Shown piece after piece: positions 10,528 through 18,594 of a stretch of DNA of 64,000 nt; position 1 is the first letter of the stretch; every line of letters begins with the position of its first letter. Source of the DNA: Elusimicrobiota bacterium (GTDB lineage Bacteria > Elusimicrobiota > Elusimicrobia > UBA1565); the NCBI GenBank assembly GCA_041660925.1, contig JBAZVI010000013.1, positions 16,653-80,652 of the forward strand, in the 5' to 3' direction. A program made the position numbers and the translations under genes. The notes under the pieces are model-generated. The model had not been told where the DNA came from and did not search any database. It saw nothing but the letters and a program-made list of their open reading frames with translations.

Positions 10528-12986
10528 TGCGTGCGACCTCCTCCGTTGCGGACCATGGGACCGGCGAGCAGCAGGGCGGGCAGGGTCTTCTGCCAGGAGG
10601 CCTTCAGGTCCTGGAGGCCCTCCTCCATGCGGATGCGTCCATCGAGGCCGATGACGCGCAGCACGGGGTTGGCGAGCGTCGAACCGATGCGCGCGAGGAC
10701 CGTGCCCTTCATGGCTTTGAGGAACTCCTTCTCGACGGCCGGGTCGACCTCGACGAGGACGCGGCCCGGGGCCTCGGCGAAGAGGAGCAGCGCCTCGTCG
10801 GCGTCCTTGGCGCGCGGCATGCGGTCGAGGTCGAGCTCGAGGCCGAACTCTCCGGAGAAGCCCATCTCGGCGGCCGCGGTCGCCAGGCCGCCTTCGCGCG
10901 GGTCGTGCGCGGAGAGGACGAGGCCCTTCATCGCGGCCTTGCCGAGCCGGCGGTAGGCGTCGCGCGAGGCGCGCAGGTCCACGTGAGGGATGGGACCGGC
11001 GGCCTCGAGGAACTCGGCGTAGAGCGAGCCGCCGAACTCGGAGCCCGTGCGGCCGATGAGGTAGAGCGCGTTGCGCGGCCCCTTGATGTCCATCGTCACG
11101 GCCTTGCGGATGTCGGGGACCGGCGCGAGCGCCGTGACGAGGAGCGTGCCGGGGATGGAGTGCGCGCGGCCCTTCGCGTCGCGGTAGACGTTGTGCAGCG
11201 AGTCCTTGCCGGAGATGAAGGGCGTCTCGAAGCCGAGCGCCGCGTCGCGGCAGCCCTCGGCGGCGCGCATGAGCCCGCCGAGCTGTCGCGGGTCGCCGGG
11301 GTCGCCCCAGCAGAAGTTGTCGAGCAGCGCGGCGCGCGACACGTCGGCGCCGACGCAGGCGAGTCCCGCGAGCGCCTCGTCGGCGCAGGCGAGCGCCATC
11401 GCGTAGGGGTCGCTCTTCCCGAGCGCGGGGTTGAGGCCGTTGGCCACGGCGAAGCCGCGGTGTTCCTCGGGCGCGCCGGTGACGGCGAGCGGCCAGATGA
11501 CGCAGGCGTCGCCCGGGCCGTCGTGGTGCACGCCCTGCAGAGGCTTGATCACCGTGCCGGCCTGGACCTCGTGGTCGTACTGCCGGATGATCCACTCGCG
11601 GCTGCAGACGTTGGGGTGCGAGAGCGCGCGGTGCAGGAGCTCCGGGAAGCGGGAGCTCTCGATGCGCGGGCGCGGGGAGTGCTCGGTCTTCGGCGGCTCC
11701 CAGACCGCTTCCTGCTCCGAGCGGGGCAGGCCGTGGTGGAGGAACTCGAGGTCGAGGTCGGCGAGACGCTCTTCTCCATGGGAGACTTCGAGGCGGCCGG
11801 TGGAGGTGAAGGTCCCGAGCACGCAGGTCTCGACGTCCTCGGCGGCGAAGAGCTCCTGCAGGGCCTTGAGGTTCTTCGGCGGCACGGCGAGCACCATGCG
11901 CTCCTGGGCCTCGGAGAGCCAGATCTCCCAGGGAGCGAGGTCGGCCACCTTGAGCAGGGCCTTGGAGAGGTCGATGCGGGCGCCGCCCTTGCCGGCGACG
12001 CGCGCGGCCATCTCGCCGACCGCGGAAGAGAACCCGCCGGCGCCGCAGTCGGTGAGCGCGCGGTAGAGCCGGGCGTCGCGGGCGCGCAGCAGGCCGTCGA
12101 GCAGGCGCTTCTCCATGATGGCGTGGCCGATCTGCACGGCCGAGGAGTCGGTCGAGGCGTCGAGGGCCGTCGAGGAGAAGGTCGCCCCGTGCAGGCCGTC
12201 GCGGCCCGTGCGGCCGCCGGCGGCGACCACGAGGTCTCCGGGCTCGATGCGCGAATGGACGGCGTCGCGCGGCATGAGGCCGACGGTGCCGACGAAGACG
12301 AGAGGGTTGCGCAGGTAGCCGTCGTCGAAGTACAGGCCTCCCGAAGGGGTCGGGATGCCCATGCGGTTCCCGTAGTCGCGCACCCCGGCCACGACCGAGG
12401 TGAGGCCCCGGCGGGGGTGGAGCACCTCGTCGGGCAGCTCTCCGGCGCGCTCGGGCGAGCAGAAGCAGAAGACGTCGGTGTTGAGCACCGGCTTGGCGCC
12501 GAGGCCCACGCCGAGGACGTCGCGGATGACTCCGCCGACGCCGGTCTCGGCGCCGCCGTAGGGCTCGAGCGCGCAGGGGTGGTTGTGGGTCTCGACCTTG
12601 ACGGCGAGCGCCCAGCGCTTGTCGAACTCGACGACCCCGGCGTTGTCCTCGAAGACGGAGAGGCACCAGGGCTTCTTGAGCCGGCGCGTCGCAGCCATCA
12701 CGGTCTCGGCCAGGGGGTTCTTGAGCAGGCGCGTCGACTTCCCGTCCTTGAGGCGGACCGGGCTCGTGAAAGTCTTGTGCTTGCAGTGCTCGGACCAGGT
12801 CTGGGCGAGGGTCTCGACCTCGGCGCGGGTCGGCTCGCGGCGCAGGCGGCGGAAATGGGCCTGGATGGCGGCGAGTTCGGGGGCGCTCAGCGACCAGCCG
12901 CAGCGGACGTTGAGCTCCATGAGCGCCTTCGGCGCGGCATCGAGCCAGGAGGGGCGGGTCTCGGCGGGCGGGGGAGCGGTGCTCAC
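10524..12986 (-). CDS. purL: FGAM synthase large subunit, small-type PurL
   Basis: 820 residues, the small PurL type that needs separate PurQ and PurS. Converts FGAR to FGAM with ATP and ammonia. Motifs: TWSEHCKHKTF, VKVETHNHPCALEPYGGAETGVGG, KPVLNTDVFCF, a duplicated synthetase core with TDCGAGGFSSAVGEMA, and SAHDPREGGLATAAAEMGFSGEFG. The start ATG overlaps the purS stop (ATGA). At 820 residues it is slightly longer than the common 720-750, with the excess spread over the linker regions. Confidence 0.96.
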   Translation of the reverse strand: MSTAPPPAETRPSWLDAAPKALMELNVRCGWSLSAPELAAIQAHFRRLRREPTRAEVETLAQTWSEHCKHKTFTSPVRLKDGKSTRLLKNPLAETVMAATRRLKKPWCLSVFEDNAGVVEFDKRWALAVKVETHNHPCALEPYGGAETGVGGVIRDVLGVGLGAKPVLNTDVFCFCSPERAGELPDEVLHPRRGLTSVVAGVRDYGNRMGIPTPSGGLYFDDGYLRNPLVFVGTVGLMPRDAVHSRIEPGDLVVAAGGRTGRDGLHGATFSSTALDASTDSSAVQIGHAIMEKRLLDGLLRARDARLYRALTDCGAGGFSSAVGEMAARVAGKGGARIDLSKALLKVADLAPWEIWLSEAQERMVLAVPPKNLKALQELFAAEDVETCVLGTFTSTGRLEVSHGEERLADLDLEFLHHGLPRSEQEAVWEPPKTEHSPRPRIESSRFPELLHRALSHPNVCSREWIIRQYDHEVQAGTVIKPLQGVHHDGPGDACVIWPLAVTGAPEEHRGFAVANGLNPALGKSDPYAMALACADEALAGLACVGADVSRAALLDNFCWGDPGDPRQLGGLMRAAEGCRDAALGFETPFISGKDSLHNVYRDAKGRAHSIPGTLLVTALAPVPDIRKAVTMDIKGPRNALYLIGRTGSEFGGSLYAEFLEAAGPIPHVDLRASRDAYRRLGKAAMKGLVLSAHDPREGGLATAAAEMGFSGEFGLELDLDRMPRAKDADEALLLFAEAPGRVLVEVDPAVEKEFLKAMKGTVLARIGSTLANPVLRVIGLDGRIRMEEGLQDLKASWQKTLPALLLAGPMVRNGGGRTQ

Positions 12987-13522
12987 AGCTGCTCGACCTT
13001 CGTGCGGTGGATGAGGGGGTTGGCGAGCAGCTTGTTCACGATGCGCTCCATCTGTCCGGGATGCACGCGGCCGAGGATCTGGTAGGCGACGCCGGTGCGC
13101 ACGCGGGCCGGCTCGGGCAGGCCGAGGTCGACGACCGCCTTGCGCACGCTCTCGCCCACCGGGTCGGTGACCTGCGGCTTGAGCCAGACCTCGACGCGCC
13201 AGTGGGGGCCGATGAGGAAGGCCGTCGTCGAGGCCGAGGAATCGGTGCGGAAATCCTGGGTGATGGGGTCGCAGAGGAGCCCCTTGCCGATGAGCTGGAT
13301 CTGAGAGGACGAGAGCTTGCCGGAGATCTCGTAGAGCGAGGTCACCCGGACCTCGCGCGCGCCGGTGATGCCGAGCGCCGGGAGCTGGACCAGCACGGAC
13401 TGTCCGGGGGAGTCCCCGACGCCGAGCTTGGGCGCGACCTCCACGACGTAGGTCGGCAGGGACGGGGCGGAGTGCGGCGGCCGCGTCGAGGGAGCGGCGA
13501 GGGTCTCATTGAGGGGCTTCAT
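12983..13522 (-). CDS. purS: Tandem (double-domain) PurS, FGAM synthase subunit
   Basis: 179 residues, about twice the usual 80. Two PurS-like units lie in tandem. Unit 1 (about 24-94) begins YVVEVAPKLGVGDSPGQSV and ends LLCDPITQDF. Unit 2 (about 107-179) begins WRVEVWLKPQVTDPVGESV and ends LLANPLIHRTKVEQL, the canonical PurS ending. Normal PurS works as a dimer that bridges PurL and PurQ, so this looks like a covalent pseudo-dimer. The start at 13522 has GGAGG 8 bases upstream. ATGA overlaps join it to purC and purL. Unit 1 is the more diverged half. Confidence 0.88.
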   Translation of the reverse strand: MKPLNETLAAPSTRPPHSAPSLPTYVVEVAPKLGVGDSPGQSVLVQLPALGITGAREVRVTSLYEISGKLSSSQIQLIGKGLLCDPITQDFRTDSSASTTAFLIGPHWRVEVWLKPQVTDPVGESVRKAVVDLGLPEPARVRTGVAYQILGRVHPGQMERIVNKLLANPLIHRTKVEQL

Positions 13523-14418
13523 TCGGTCAACCTCCGGTGCGCCTCGCGGTAGCGCGAGGCCGTGCCTTCGACGACCTCGGGCGGCAGGGGCGGCGCGGGG
13601 GGACGCTTGTCCCAGCCGCAGCGCTCGAGCCAGTCCCGGACGAACTGCTTGTCGAAACTCTCGGGGGAGACCCCGGGCTTCCAGGCGCCCTTCTCCCAGA
13701 AGCGCGAGGAGTCGGGGGTCAGGGCCTCGTCGATGAGGTGCAGGCGCTTGTCGATGAAGCCGAACTCGAACTTGGTGTCCGCGAGCAGAAGGCCGCGCGC
13801 CTCGGCGTGGGCGGCGGCGGTGCGGAAGAGGGCGAGGCTCAGGCGCTCGAGCTCGAGCGCCGTCTCGCGGCCGACCGCCTCCGCGAGGTGCGCTCGCGAG
13901 ATGTTCTCGTCGTGTCCGACCGAGGCCTTCGTCGAGGGGGTGAAGAGAGGCGAGGAGAGGCGGGCCGATTCGACGAGGCCGGCGGGCAGCGGCTCTGCGC
14001 AGACGGAGCCGGAGGCGCGGTACTCCTTGTAGGCCGAGCCGGCGAGGAAGCCGCGGACGACGCACTCCGCGTCGACGCGGCGCGCCTTGCGGGCCAGCGT
14101 CACGCGGCCGGCGTAGAGCTCGGCGTCGAGCTTGACCCCGCGCGGGAGCTCGCGCTGGATCTCGTCGAGGTCGGAGGAGAGCAGGTGGTTGGGCACGATG
14201 CGCGCGGTCTTGCGGAACCAGAACGACGAGAGCTGGGTCAGCAGGGCGCCCTTGCCGGGGATGGGCGTGGGCAGCACGCAGTCGAAGGCCGAGAGGCGGT
14301 CGGTGGCGACGATGAGGAGGCGCTCGCCGAGGTCGTAGACGTCGCGGACCTTGCCGCGGACCAGGAGCTGGAGGCCGGGGATCTCGGAACGGAGCAGCGG
14401 CTTGGAGGTCTTGGTCAT
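13519..14418 (-). CDS. purC: SAICAR synthase
   Basis: 299 residues, the longer form of the family. Condenses CAIR with aspartate using ATP. Seen: VRGKVRDVYDLGERLLIVAT, DRLSAFDCVLPTPIPGKG, the aspartate and nucleotide region ECVVRGFLAGSAYKEY, TKFEFGFID, and IDEALTPDSSRFW. ATG at 14418 overlaps the guaA stop (ATGA); its own stop overlaps the purS start. Confidence 0.96.
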   Translation of the reverse strand: MTKTSKPLLRSEIPGLQLLVRGKVRDVYDLGERLLIVATDRLSAFDCVLPTPIPGKGALLTQLSSFWFRKTARIVPNHLLSSDLDEIQRELPRGVKLDAELYAGRVTLARKARRVDAECVVRGFLAGSAYKEYRASGSVCAEPLPAGLVESARLSSPLFTPSTKASVGHDENISRAHLAEAVGRETALELERLSLALFRTAAAHAEARGLLLADTKFEFGFIDKRLHLIDEALTPDSSRFWEKGAWKPGVSPESFDKQFVRDWLERCGWDKRPPAPPLPPEVVEGTASRYREAHRRLTE

Positions 14419-16037
14419 TCCCACTCGATGGTCGCCGGGGGTTTGGAGGTGACGTCGTAGGCCACGCGGTTGATGCCGCGGACCTCGCTGACGATGCGGC
14501 TGGAGGCGCGGGCGAGGAGGTCGTGGGGGAGGCGGCTCCAATCGGCCGTCATCCCGTCGACGCTGTTCACCGAGCGCAGCGCGAGGGCGTAGTCGTGCGT
14601 GCGCTCGTCGCCCATGACGCCGACGGTCCGCACCGGGAGCAGGACCGCGAAGGCCTGCCAGACCTTGTCGTACCAGCCCGAGGAGCGCAGCTCCTCCTGG
14701 AAGATGCGGTCGGCCAGGCGCAGGCGCTCGAGGCGCTCGGGGGTCACGGCTCCGAGCACGCGCACCGCGAGGCCCGGACCGGGGAAGGGATGCCGGCCGA
14801 TGAGCGTCGGCGACATCCCCATCGCCCGGCCGAGCCGGCGCACCTCGTCCTTGAAGAGGAGGCGCAGGGGCTCGACGAGCTTGAGCTTCATGCGCTTGGG
14901 AAGGCCGCCGACGTTGTGGTGGCTCTTGATGACGGCCGAGGGGCCGTGCACGCTGACGGACTCGATGACGTCGGGGTAGAGGGTCCCCTGGGCGAGGTAC
15001 TCCACTCCCCGGATGCGCTTGGCCTCGCGGTCGAAGACCTCGATGAAGGTCCGGCCGATGATCTTGCGCTTGCGCTCCGGGTCGGCGACGCCGCGCAGGC
15101 GCCGCAGGAAGAGGGGGGAGGCGTCGACGACCTTGAGGTTCAGGCGGTAGCCCTTGAAGGCGGCGCGCAGGTGCTCGACGTCGCCGTAGCGGCCGAGGCC
15201 CGTGTCGACGTAGATGCAGTGGAGGCGCTTGCCGACGGCCCGGCTCAGCAGGGCCGCGGCGACCGAGGAGTCCACGCCGCCCGAGAGCGCGCAGACGACC
15301 TTGCCCTCGCCGACCTGCGCGCGCACGCGGCGCACGCTCTCCTCGAGGAAGGACTCCATGGTCCAGCGGGCGCGCACGCCGCAGATGCGGCGCGCGAAGT
15401 TCGCCAGCAGGCGCGCGCCGTCGGGGGTGTGCGCGACCTCGGGGTGGAACTGGACCCCGTAGAGGCGCTTGGCCGGGTCGGCGATGGCGGCGTAGGGCGC
15501 CGTCTCCGTGCGCGCGAGCACGCGGAAGCCGTTGCCGAGGTTCTTGGCGCCGTCGCCGTGGCTCATCCAGACCGGGAGCTTCCGGGGCAGGCCCGCCAGG
15601 AGCGGGTCGCTGCCGCGGAGCGTCGCGGTCGCGGCGCCGTATTCGCGGCGCCCGGTCGGGGCGACGCGCCCTCCGTGGAGCTGAACGAGGAGCTGCATGC
15701 CGTAGCAGATGCCGAGCACCGGAAGACCGCACTCGAGGATCCCCGGGTGGGGCCGCGGCGAGCCGCGGCGGTGCACGCTCGCCGGGCCGCCGGAGAGGAT
15801 GATGCCCGCGGGCCGCCGGGCGAGGATCGTCTCCGGGGCGGCGTGGTAGGGGAGGATCTCCGCGAAGACCTCCAGCTCGCGCAGGCGGCGCGCGATGAGC
15901 TGGGTGTACTGGGAGCCGAAGTCCAGGATGACGATGCCGGACCCTGCGGGACGGGTCTCGGCGGGAAATGAACGACCCGCACGGGGGCTCCGGGCGGGCG
16001 TGGTGTTTCGGCGACTCGGCGGGTTCGAACTCGGCAT
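14415..16037 (-). CDS. guaA: GMP synthase (glutamine-hydrolysing)
   Basis: 540 residues; converts XMP to GMP. The glutaminase domain follows a non-conserved 34-residue N-terminal stretch: IVILDFGSQYTQLIARR, the nucleophile Cys111 in GICYGMQ, and FHPEV. The ATP-pyrophosphatase P-loop is ALSGGVDSS, followed by YVDTGLGR, RHPFPGPGLAVR, and the dimerisation domain ending KPPATIEWE. No ATG or GTG lies between the chosen ATG and the conserved core, so the extra N-terminus is probably real. It is the first gene of the nucleotide cluster. The upstream region holds a weak promoter and a palindromic stretch. Confidence 0.95.
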   Translation of the reverse strand: MPSSNPPSRRNTTPARSPRAGRSFPAETRPAGSGIVILDFGSQYTQLIARRLRELEVFAEILPYHAAPETILARRPAGIILSGGPASVHRRGSPRPHPGILECGLPVLGICYGMQLLVQLHGGRVAPTGRREYGAATATLRGSDPLLAGLPRKLPVWMSHGDGAKNLGNGFRVLARTETAPYAAIADPAKRLYGVQFHPEVAHTPDGARLLANFARRICGVRARWTMESFLEESVRRVRAQVGEGKVVCALSGGVDSSVAAALLSRAVGKRLHCIYVDTGLGRYGDVEHLRAAFKGYRLNLKVVDASPLFLRRLRGVADPERKRKIIGRTFIEVFDREAKRIRGVEYLAQGTLYPDVIESVSVHGPSAVIKSHHNVGGLPKRMKLKLVEPLRLLFKDEVRRLGRAMGMSPTLIGRHPFPGPGLAVRVLGAVTPERLERLRLADRIFQEELRSSGWYDKVWQAFAVLLPVRTVGVMGDERTHDYALALRSVNSVDGMTADWSRLPHDLLARASSRIVSEVRGINRVAYDVTSKPPATIEWE

Positions 16038-16078
16038 GGTGCGTCAGCTCTCCGTTCAACTTTCCCGTCGAGAAAAAG

Positions 16079-16108
16079 GATAGCAAATAAGCCGCGCAGA
16101 CCGCAACG
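16079..16108 (-). promoter_or_regulatory. Candidate promoter of the nucleotide operon
   Basis: On the minus strand, TTGCGG, an 18-base spacer and TATCCT lie about 45-70 bases upstream of the guaA ATG, with GGAGAG as the ribosome binding site before the ATG. Both hexamers are imperfect, so this is only the best available match. No purine riboswitch or recognisable PurR operator was found here. Confidence 0.3.
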
Positions 16109-16135
16109 AACGCTAAAAAGGTAAAGCTCCGGCGA

Positions 16136-16270
16136 GAGGCCGCGGGGCACCCTGCTCTGCTGGGACGCGGTCGTCCCGTGACGCGGGACGCCGCTCAGGT
16201 CTCGTCCCGCGGCGATACGGGTGCCGCGGGATTCCGACATGCCCGACAGAGCAGGGTGCCCCGCAGCCTC
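16136..16270. repeat. Long imperfect palindrome (24-bp arms)
   Basis: The arms at 16136-16159 and 16247-16270 are inverted copies with one mismatch; the inner 18 bp are perfect. The 87 bases between are also rich in short inverted runs (TCCCG/CGGGA). It lies outside coding sequence, in the 434-bp gap between guaA and the ORF6N gene. It could be a small palindromic mobile element or a structured RNA. The sequence alone does not say which. Confidence 0.7.
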
Positions 16271-16372
16271 TGGGCAATGGGCGGAGACCGTTTTGATGAG
16301 CTTGTATGCCGATTGAGTGCGGCTTCTTTGCTCGGGAGGCACCCCTCCACCCCTTGCGCCGGTGGGGGTCCT

Positions 16373-16415
16373 GGTAGGCGGCGCGGAGGGACTGCACGGA
16401 TGCGCGCGCCGCCTA
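16373..16415. repeat. 12-bp perfect inverted repeat
   Basis: GTAGGCGGCGCG at 16373-16384 pairs with CGCGCCGCCTAC at 16404-16415 across a 19-base loop. It is the second hairpin in the same non-coding stretch, upstream of the ORF6N-type gene. There is no T tract on either side, so it is not an obvious terminator. Confidence 0.6.
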
Positions 16416-16471
16416 CGGACAGGAGATAAAGGAGACGCGCCCGAGGATCCAGCGCGTTCCTTTATAATGGG

Positions 16472-16906
16472 GTGAGAAGTCTGAAGAGCGACGAGGATTT
16501 AGCGCGTCTCTACGGCGTCGAGACGAAGCAGCTCCAGAGGCAGGTTCGTCGGAACATCACGCGGTTCCCCGCGGACTTCATGTTCGTGCTGGAGAAGGGA
16601 GAGTATGCGGCTCTAAGGCGCCAAATTGGCACCTTAGAGAAAGGTGCTCACGTCAAGTTCCTGCCGTACGCTTCCACCGAGCAGGGCGTAGCGATGCTTT
16701 CGAGCGTCCTGAACAGTGAACGCGCGGTACAAATCAACATCGTCATCATGCGGGCCTTCGTGCGGGTGCGGCAGGTGTTGGCGAGCGACCATGCATTAGC
16801 CGAACGGATGGAGAGGGCGGAGCAGATTCGCGGGGTGTTCGATGCGATCCGGAGGCTGATGGGGTCGCCTCGGCGGGCCAAGAGGCGGATAGGCTTCGTC
16901 CCCTGA
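16472..16906 (+). CDS. ORF6N-domain protein, short or 5'-truncated
   Basis: 144 residues from a GTG start. The sequence matches the ORF6N/KilA-N-like DNA-binding family found in phages and mobile regions: DLARLYGVETKQL, RRNITRFPADFMF, PYASTEQGVAMLSSVLNSER and NIVIMRAFVRVRQ. The usual N-terminal residues before DLA (a segment like IRGxxVMLD) are missing or altered, and a stop codon lies 15 codons upstream, so the 5' end may be lost. A TATAAT sits only 3 bases before the GTG. Codon use is less GC-biased than in neighbours, which fits acquired DNA. Confidence 0.75.
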   Translation: MRSLKSDEDLARLYGVETKQLQRQVRRNITRFPADFMFVLEKGEYAALRRQIGTLEKGAHVKFLPYASTEQGVAMLSSVLNSERAVQINIVIMRAFVRVRQVLASDHALAERMERAEQIRGVFDAIRRLMGSPRRAKRRIGFVP

Positions 16907-16924
16907 CGACGAAGAACGAGACAA

Positions 16925-16955
16925 ATGAAAAGCCGCGCTTAGCGCGGCTTTTCAT
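16925..16955. terminator. Bidirectional terminator between ORF6N gene and tRNA-Cys
   Basis: A 14-bp perfect stem with loop TTA (16925-16938 with 16942-16955), core AAAAGCCGCGC / GCGCGGCTTTT, gives A/T tracts on both sides of a GC stem. It can end transcription of the plus-strand ORF6N gene and of the minus-strand tRNA-Cys. Confidence 0.85.
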
Positions 16956-16972
16956 TCATAGGATGCATAAAG

Positions 16973-17049
16973 TGGAGGTGCGGATGGGATTTGAACCCAT
17001 GAATACGAGTTTTGCAGACTCGCCCCTTAGACCACTTGGGTACCGCACC
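16973..17049 (-). tRNA. tRNA-Cys (GCA)
   Basis: The cloverleaf folds cleanly on the minus strand. Acceptor GGTGCGG pairs with CCGCACC; anticodon stem CGAGT/ACTCG encloses loop CTGCAAA, anticodon GCA; T arm ATGGG-TTCAAAT-CCCAT. Discriminator is U73, the cysteine identity base, and CCA is encoded. Confidence 0.97.
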
Positions 17050-17060
17050 GACGGGACCCC

Positions 17061-17090
17061 ATTCTATCACTTGCCCGCGGGCCGCCACAA
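17061..17090 (-). promoter_or_regulatory. Promoter of tRNA-Cys
   Basis: On the minus strand TTGTGG, an 18-base spacer and TAGAAT precede the tRNA 5' end by 11 bases. Confidence 0.5.
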
Positions 17091-17150
17091 GTCCGGCGGA
17101 CGGAGCCAGGTCATTGACTCTCCCCAGGCGTCCTGTTACACTTCGAAGTG

Positions 17151-17624
17151 ATGGGCCCCCTCCGGCCGGAAGCGGTTCTTCCGTCTCCGGCGGCCGCGCG
17201 TCGGCGCGGCCGTCCGAACGGCTTCACGCTCATCGAGATCCTCATCTCGGTGCTCCTCATCGCCGCCGTCGTGACCTCCATCTTCCCGCTCCTGCTCACG
17301 AGCAAGCTCCAGGTCGTCAAATCCGGCCGGCGCGGGGAGGCGCTCAACTACACCCGGCAGGCGATGGAGACTCTGAAGGCCTTCACGACCGGGGACTCCT
17401 CCTACCCGACGGGACCGGGCGGCGCGCTGCCCTGGACCTACCCCGGCGAGGCCTGCGGCGGCTGCTGGGCCCTGGCCCCGGGGACGCATAACCTGACGCC
17501 GACCCTGCCGGCCTCCTTCACGGGCGCCCCGGTCAACGGTACCATCAGCTACACGGTCAGCGATTTCGCCTGCGGCTCCCGGACCTGCAAGCAGGTGCAG
17601 TTCTCCGCGAACTGGAGCGACTGA
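17151..17624 (+). CDS. Type IV pseudopilin (GspI/PilV-like)
   Basis: 157 residues from the ATG at 17151; a GTG one codon earlier is also possible. The leader of about 24 residues ends in RPNG, followed by FTLIEILISVLLIAAVVTSIF. This is a textbook class III signal with the Gly-Phe cleavage site, Glu at position 5 of the mature protein and a hydrophobic N-terminal helix. The globular part contains several cysteines (GEACGGCW, DFACGSRTCKQ). It is first of three overlapping pseudopilin genes, all in the same direction, with TGATG coupling to the next. Confidence 0.88.
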   Translation: MGPLRPEAVLPSPAAARRRGRPNGFTLIEILISVLLIAAVVTSIFPLLLTSKLQVVKSGRRGEALNYTRQAMETLKAFTTGDSSYPTGPGGALPWTYPGEACGGCWALAPGTHNLTPTLPASFTGAPVNGTISYTVSDFACGSRTCKQVQFSANWSD

Positions 17625-18289
17625 TGGGGGCGAGCGCTCGACGGCGGGGATTCACGCTCGCGGAGCTCATGTTCGCCATCGCCATCTTCAGCATGGTGAT
17701 GGCGGGGCTCGGCGCCATCTACGTCTCCTCGCTGCGCCAGAGCGTGTCCATCTCCGGGGAGGCGCGGCTGAAATCCATGGCCGTCCTCGCCATGCACGCC
17801 GTGCGCAGCGAGGTCGTCGTCGCGACGCGCATCGACAGCCCGGTGGAGGGCGGAACCTCGGATGTCCTCATCGGCGGCCGCAACGTGGCGCGCGACGGCA
17901 TGAACCCGATGGACGGCATCGCCGGGGACACGCGCTGGTTCGGCTTCTGCGTGCGTTATACGCCCATCGGCGCCTGCGGCTCGAGCCTGCTCGACCCGAC
18001 TCCCTGCATCTTCTACTACAGCGGTGCCGGCTGGCCGCCGCCCGCGGTCGGCGCGGGGAACTGCGGCAGCCCGCTCGGCGGCGCGACGCCGATGCTCGTC
18101 GCCTCCGGGCTCAACGGGCCCGCCAACGGCGCGCCCAACTATTTCTCCCGGCAGATCGCCTTCAAGGCGGCGAACTGGAACCAGGTCCGCTTCTCGTTCC
18201 GGCTCACGCGGGCGGCGACCGGGGCGTCCCAGGTGCTCAATTATTCCGGAGACTCGACCTTCAATGGACAATTCTCGCGCTACCAGTAG
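17624..18289 (+). CDS. Type IV pseudopilin (PilW/GspJ-like)
   Basis: 221 residues. A short leader MGASARRRG precedes FTLAELMFAIAIFSMVMAGLG, giving a prepilin peptidase site with Glu5 and a single hydrophobic helix. Size and position between a PilV-like and a PilX-like gene suggest the minor pilin PilW. The globular domain is Cys-containing and shows no enzyme motif. It starts inside the TGATG that ends the previous gene and overlaps the next gene by 26 bp. Confidence 0.85.
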   Translation: MGASARRRGFTLAELMFAIAIFSMVMAGLGAIYVSSLRQSVSISGEARLKSMAVLAMHAVRSEVVVATRIDSPVEGGTSDVLIGGRNVARDGMNPMDGIAGDTRWFGFCVRYTPIGACGSSLLDPTPCIFYYSGAGWPPPAVGAGNCGSPLGGATPMLVASGLNGPANGAPNYFSRQIAFKAANWNQVRFSFRLTRAATGASQVLNYSGDSTFNGQFSRYQ

Positions 18290-18584
18290 CCCGTCGTCCA
18301 CGCGCGGCATCGCGCTCGTGCAGGTCATGGTCTTCTCCATGCTCCTGCTCCTGCTCGCGACGGGGCTCATGCGCATGATGTTCGGCACCCACTCGATGGT
18401 GACGCGCATGCGCCAGAGCGACATGGACCACAGCTACATCGACGCCTGCAAGGCCCGGCTCGACGCGACCTGGGACGGGACCCCCTGCAACGGCATGACC
18501 CAGTGCACCTTCTTCGGCGGGGGACCCACGGTCAACGCGAGCTGCGCCGGCAGCCGGGTCACCTTCACCATCGTCTGGCCCTGA
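18264..18584 (+). CDS. PilX-like minor pilin
   Basis: 106 residues. The N-terminus has STRG followed by IALVQVMVFSMLLLLLATGLM, the PilX/GspK style in which Glu5 of the mature protein is absent or replaced (Gln here). The remainder is small, with three Cys (ACKAR, TPCNGMTQCTF) and a fourth near the end. It overlaps the preceding pilin gene. It probably helps initiate or tune pilus assembly with the two neighbouring proteins. The main pilin and assembly ATPases are not in the window. Confidence 0.75.
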   Translation: MDNSRATSSPSSTRGIALVQVMVFSMLLLLLATGLMRMMFGTHSMVTRMRQSDMDHSYIDACKARLDATWDGTPCNGMTQCTFFGGGPTVNASCAGSRVTFTIVWP

Positions 18585-18594
18585 GGGTTCCCGC

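Noticed and set aside
16038..16136. Search for a purine riboswitch or PurR box upstream of guaA
   Set aside because: No conserved aptamer core or CGAA-type box could be found by reading. Only a weak promoter remains.
16463..16468. Perfect TATAAT before the ORF6N gene
   Set aside because: It ends 3 bases before the GTG, so transcription would begin inside the gene, and there is no -35. It is noted in the gene entry but not called as a promoter.
16925..17049. Attachment site at tRNA-Cys
   Set aside because: No duplicate of the tRNA 3' end was found nearby and no integrase is present, so an integration scar is only speculation.
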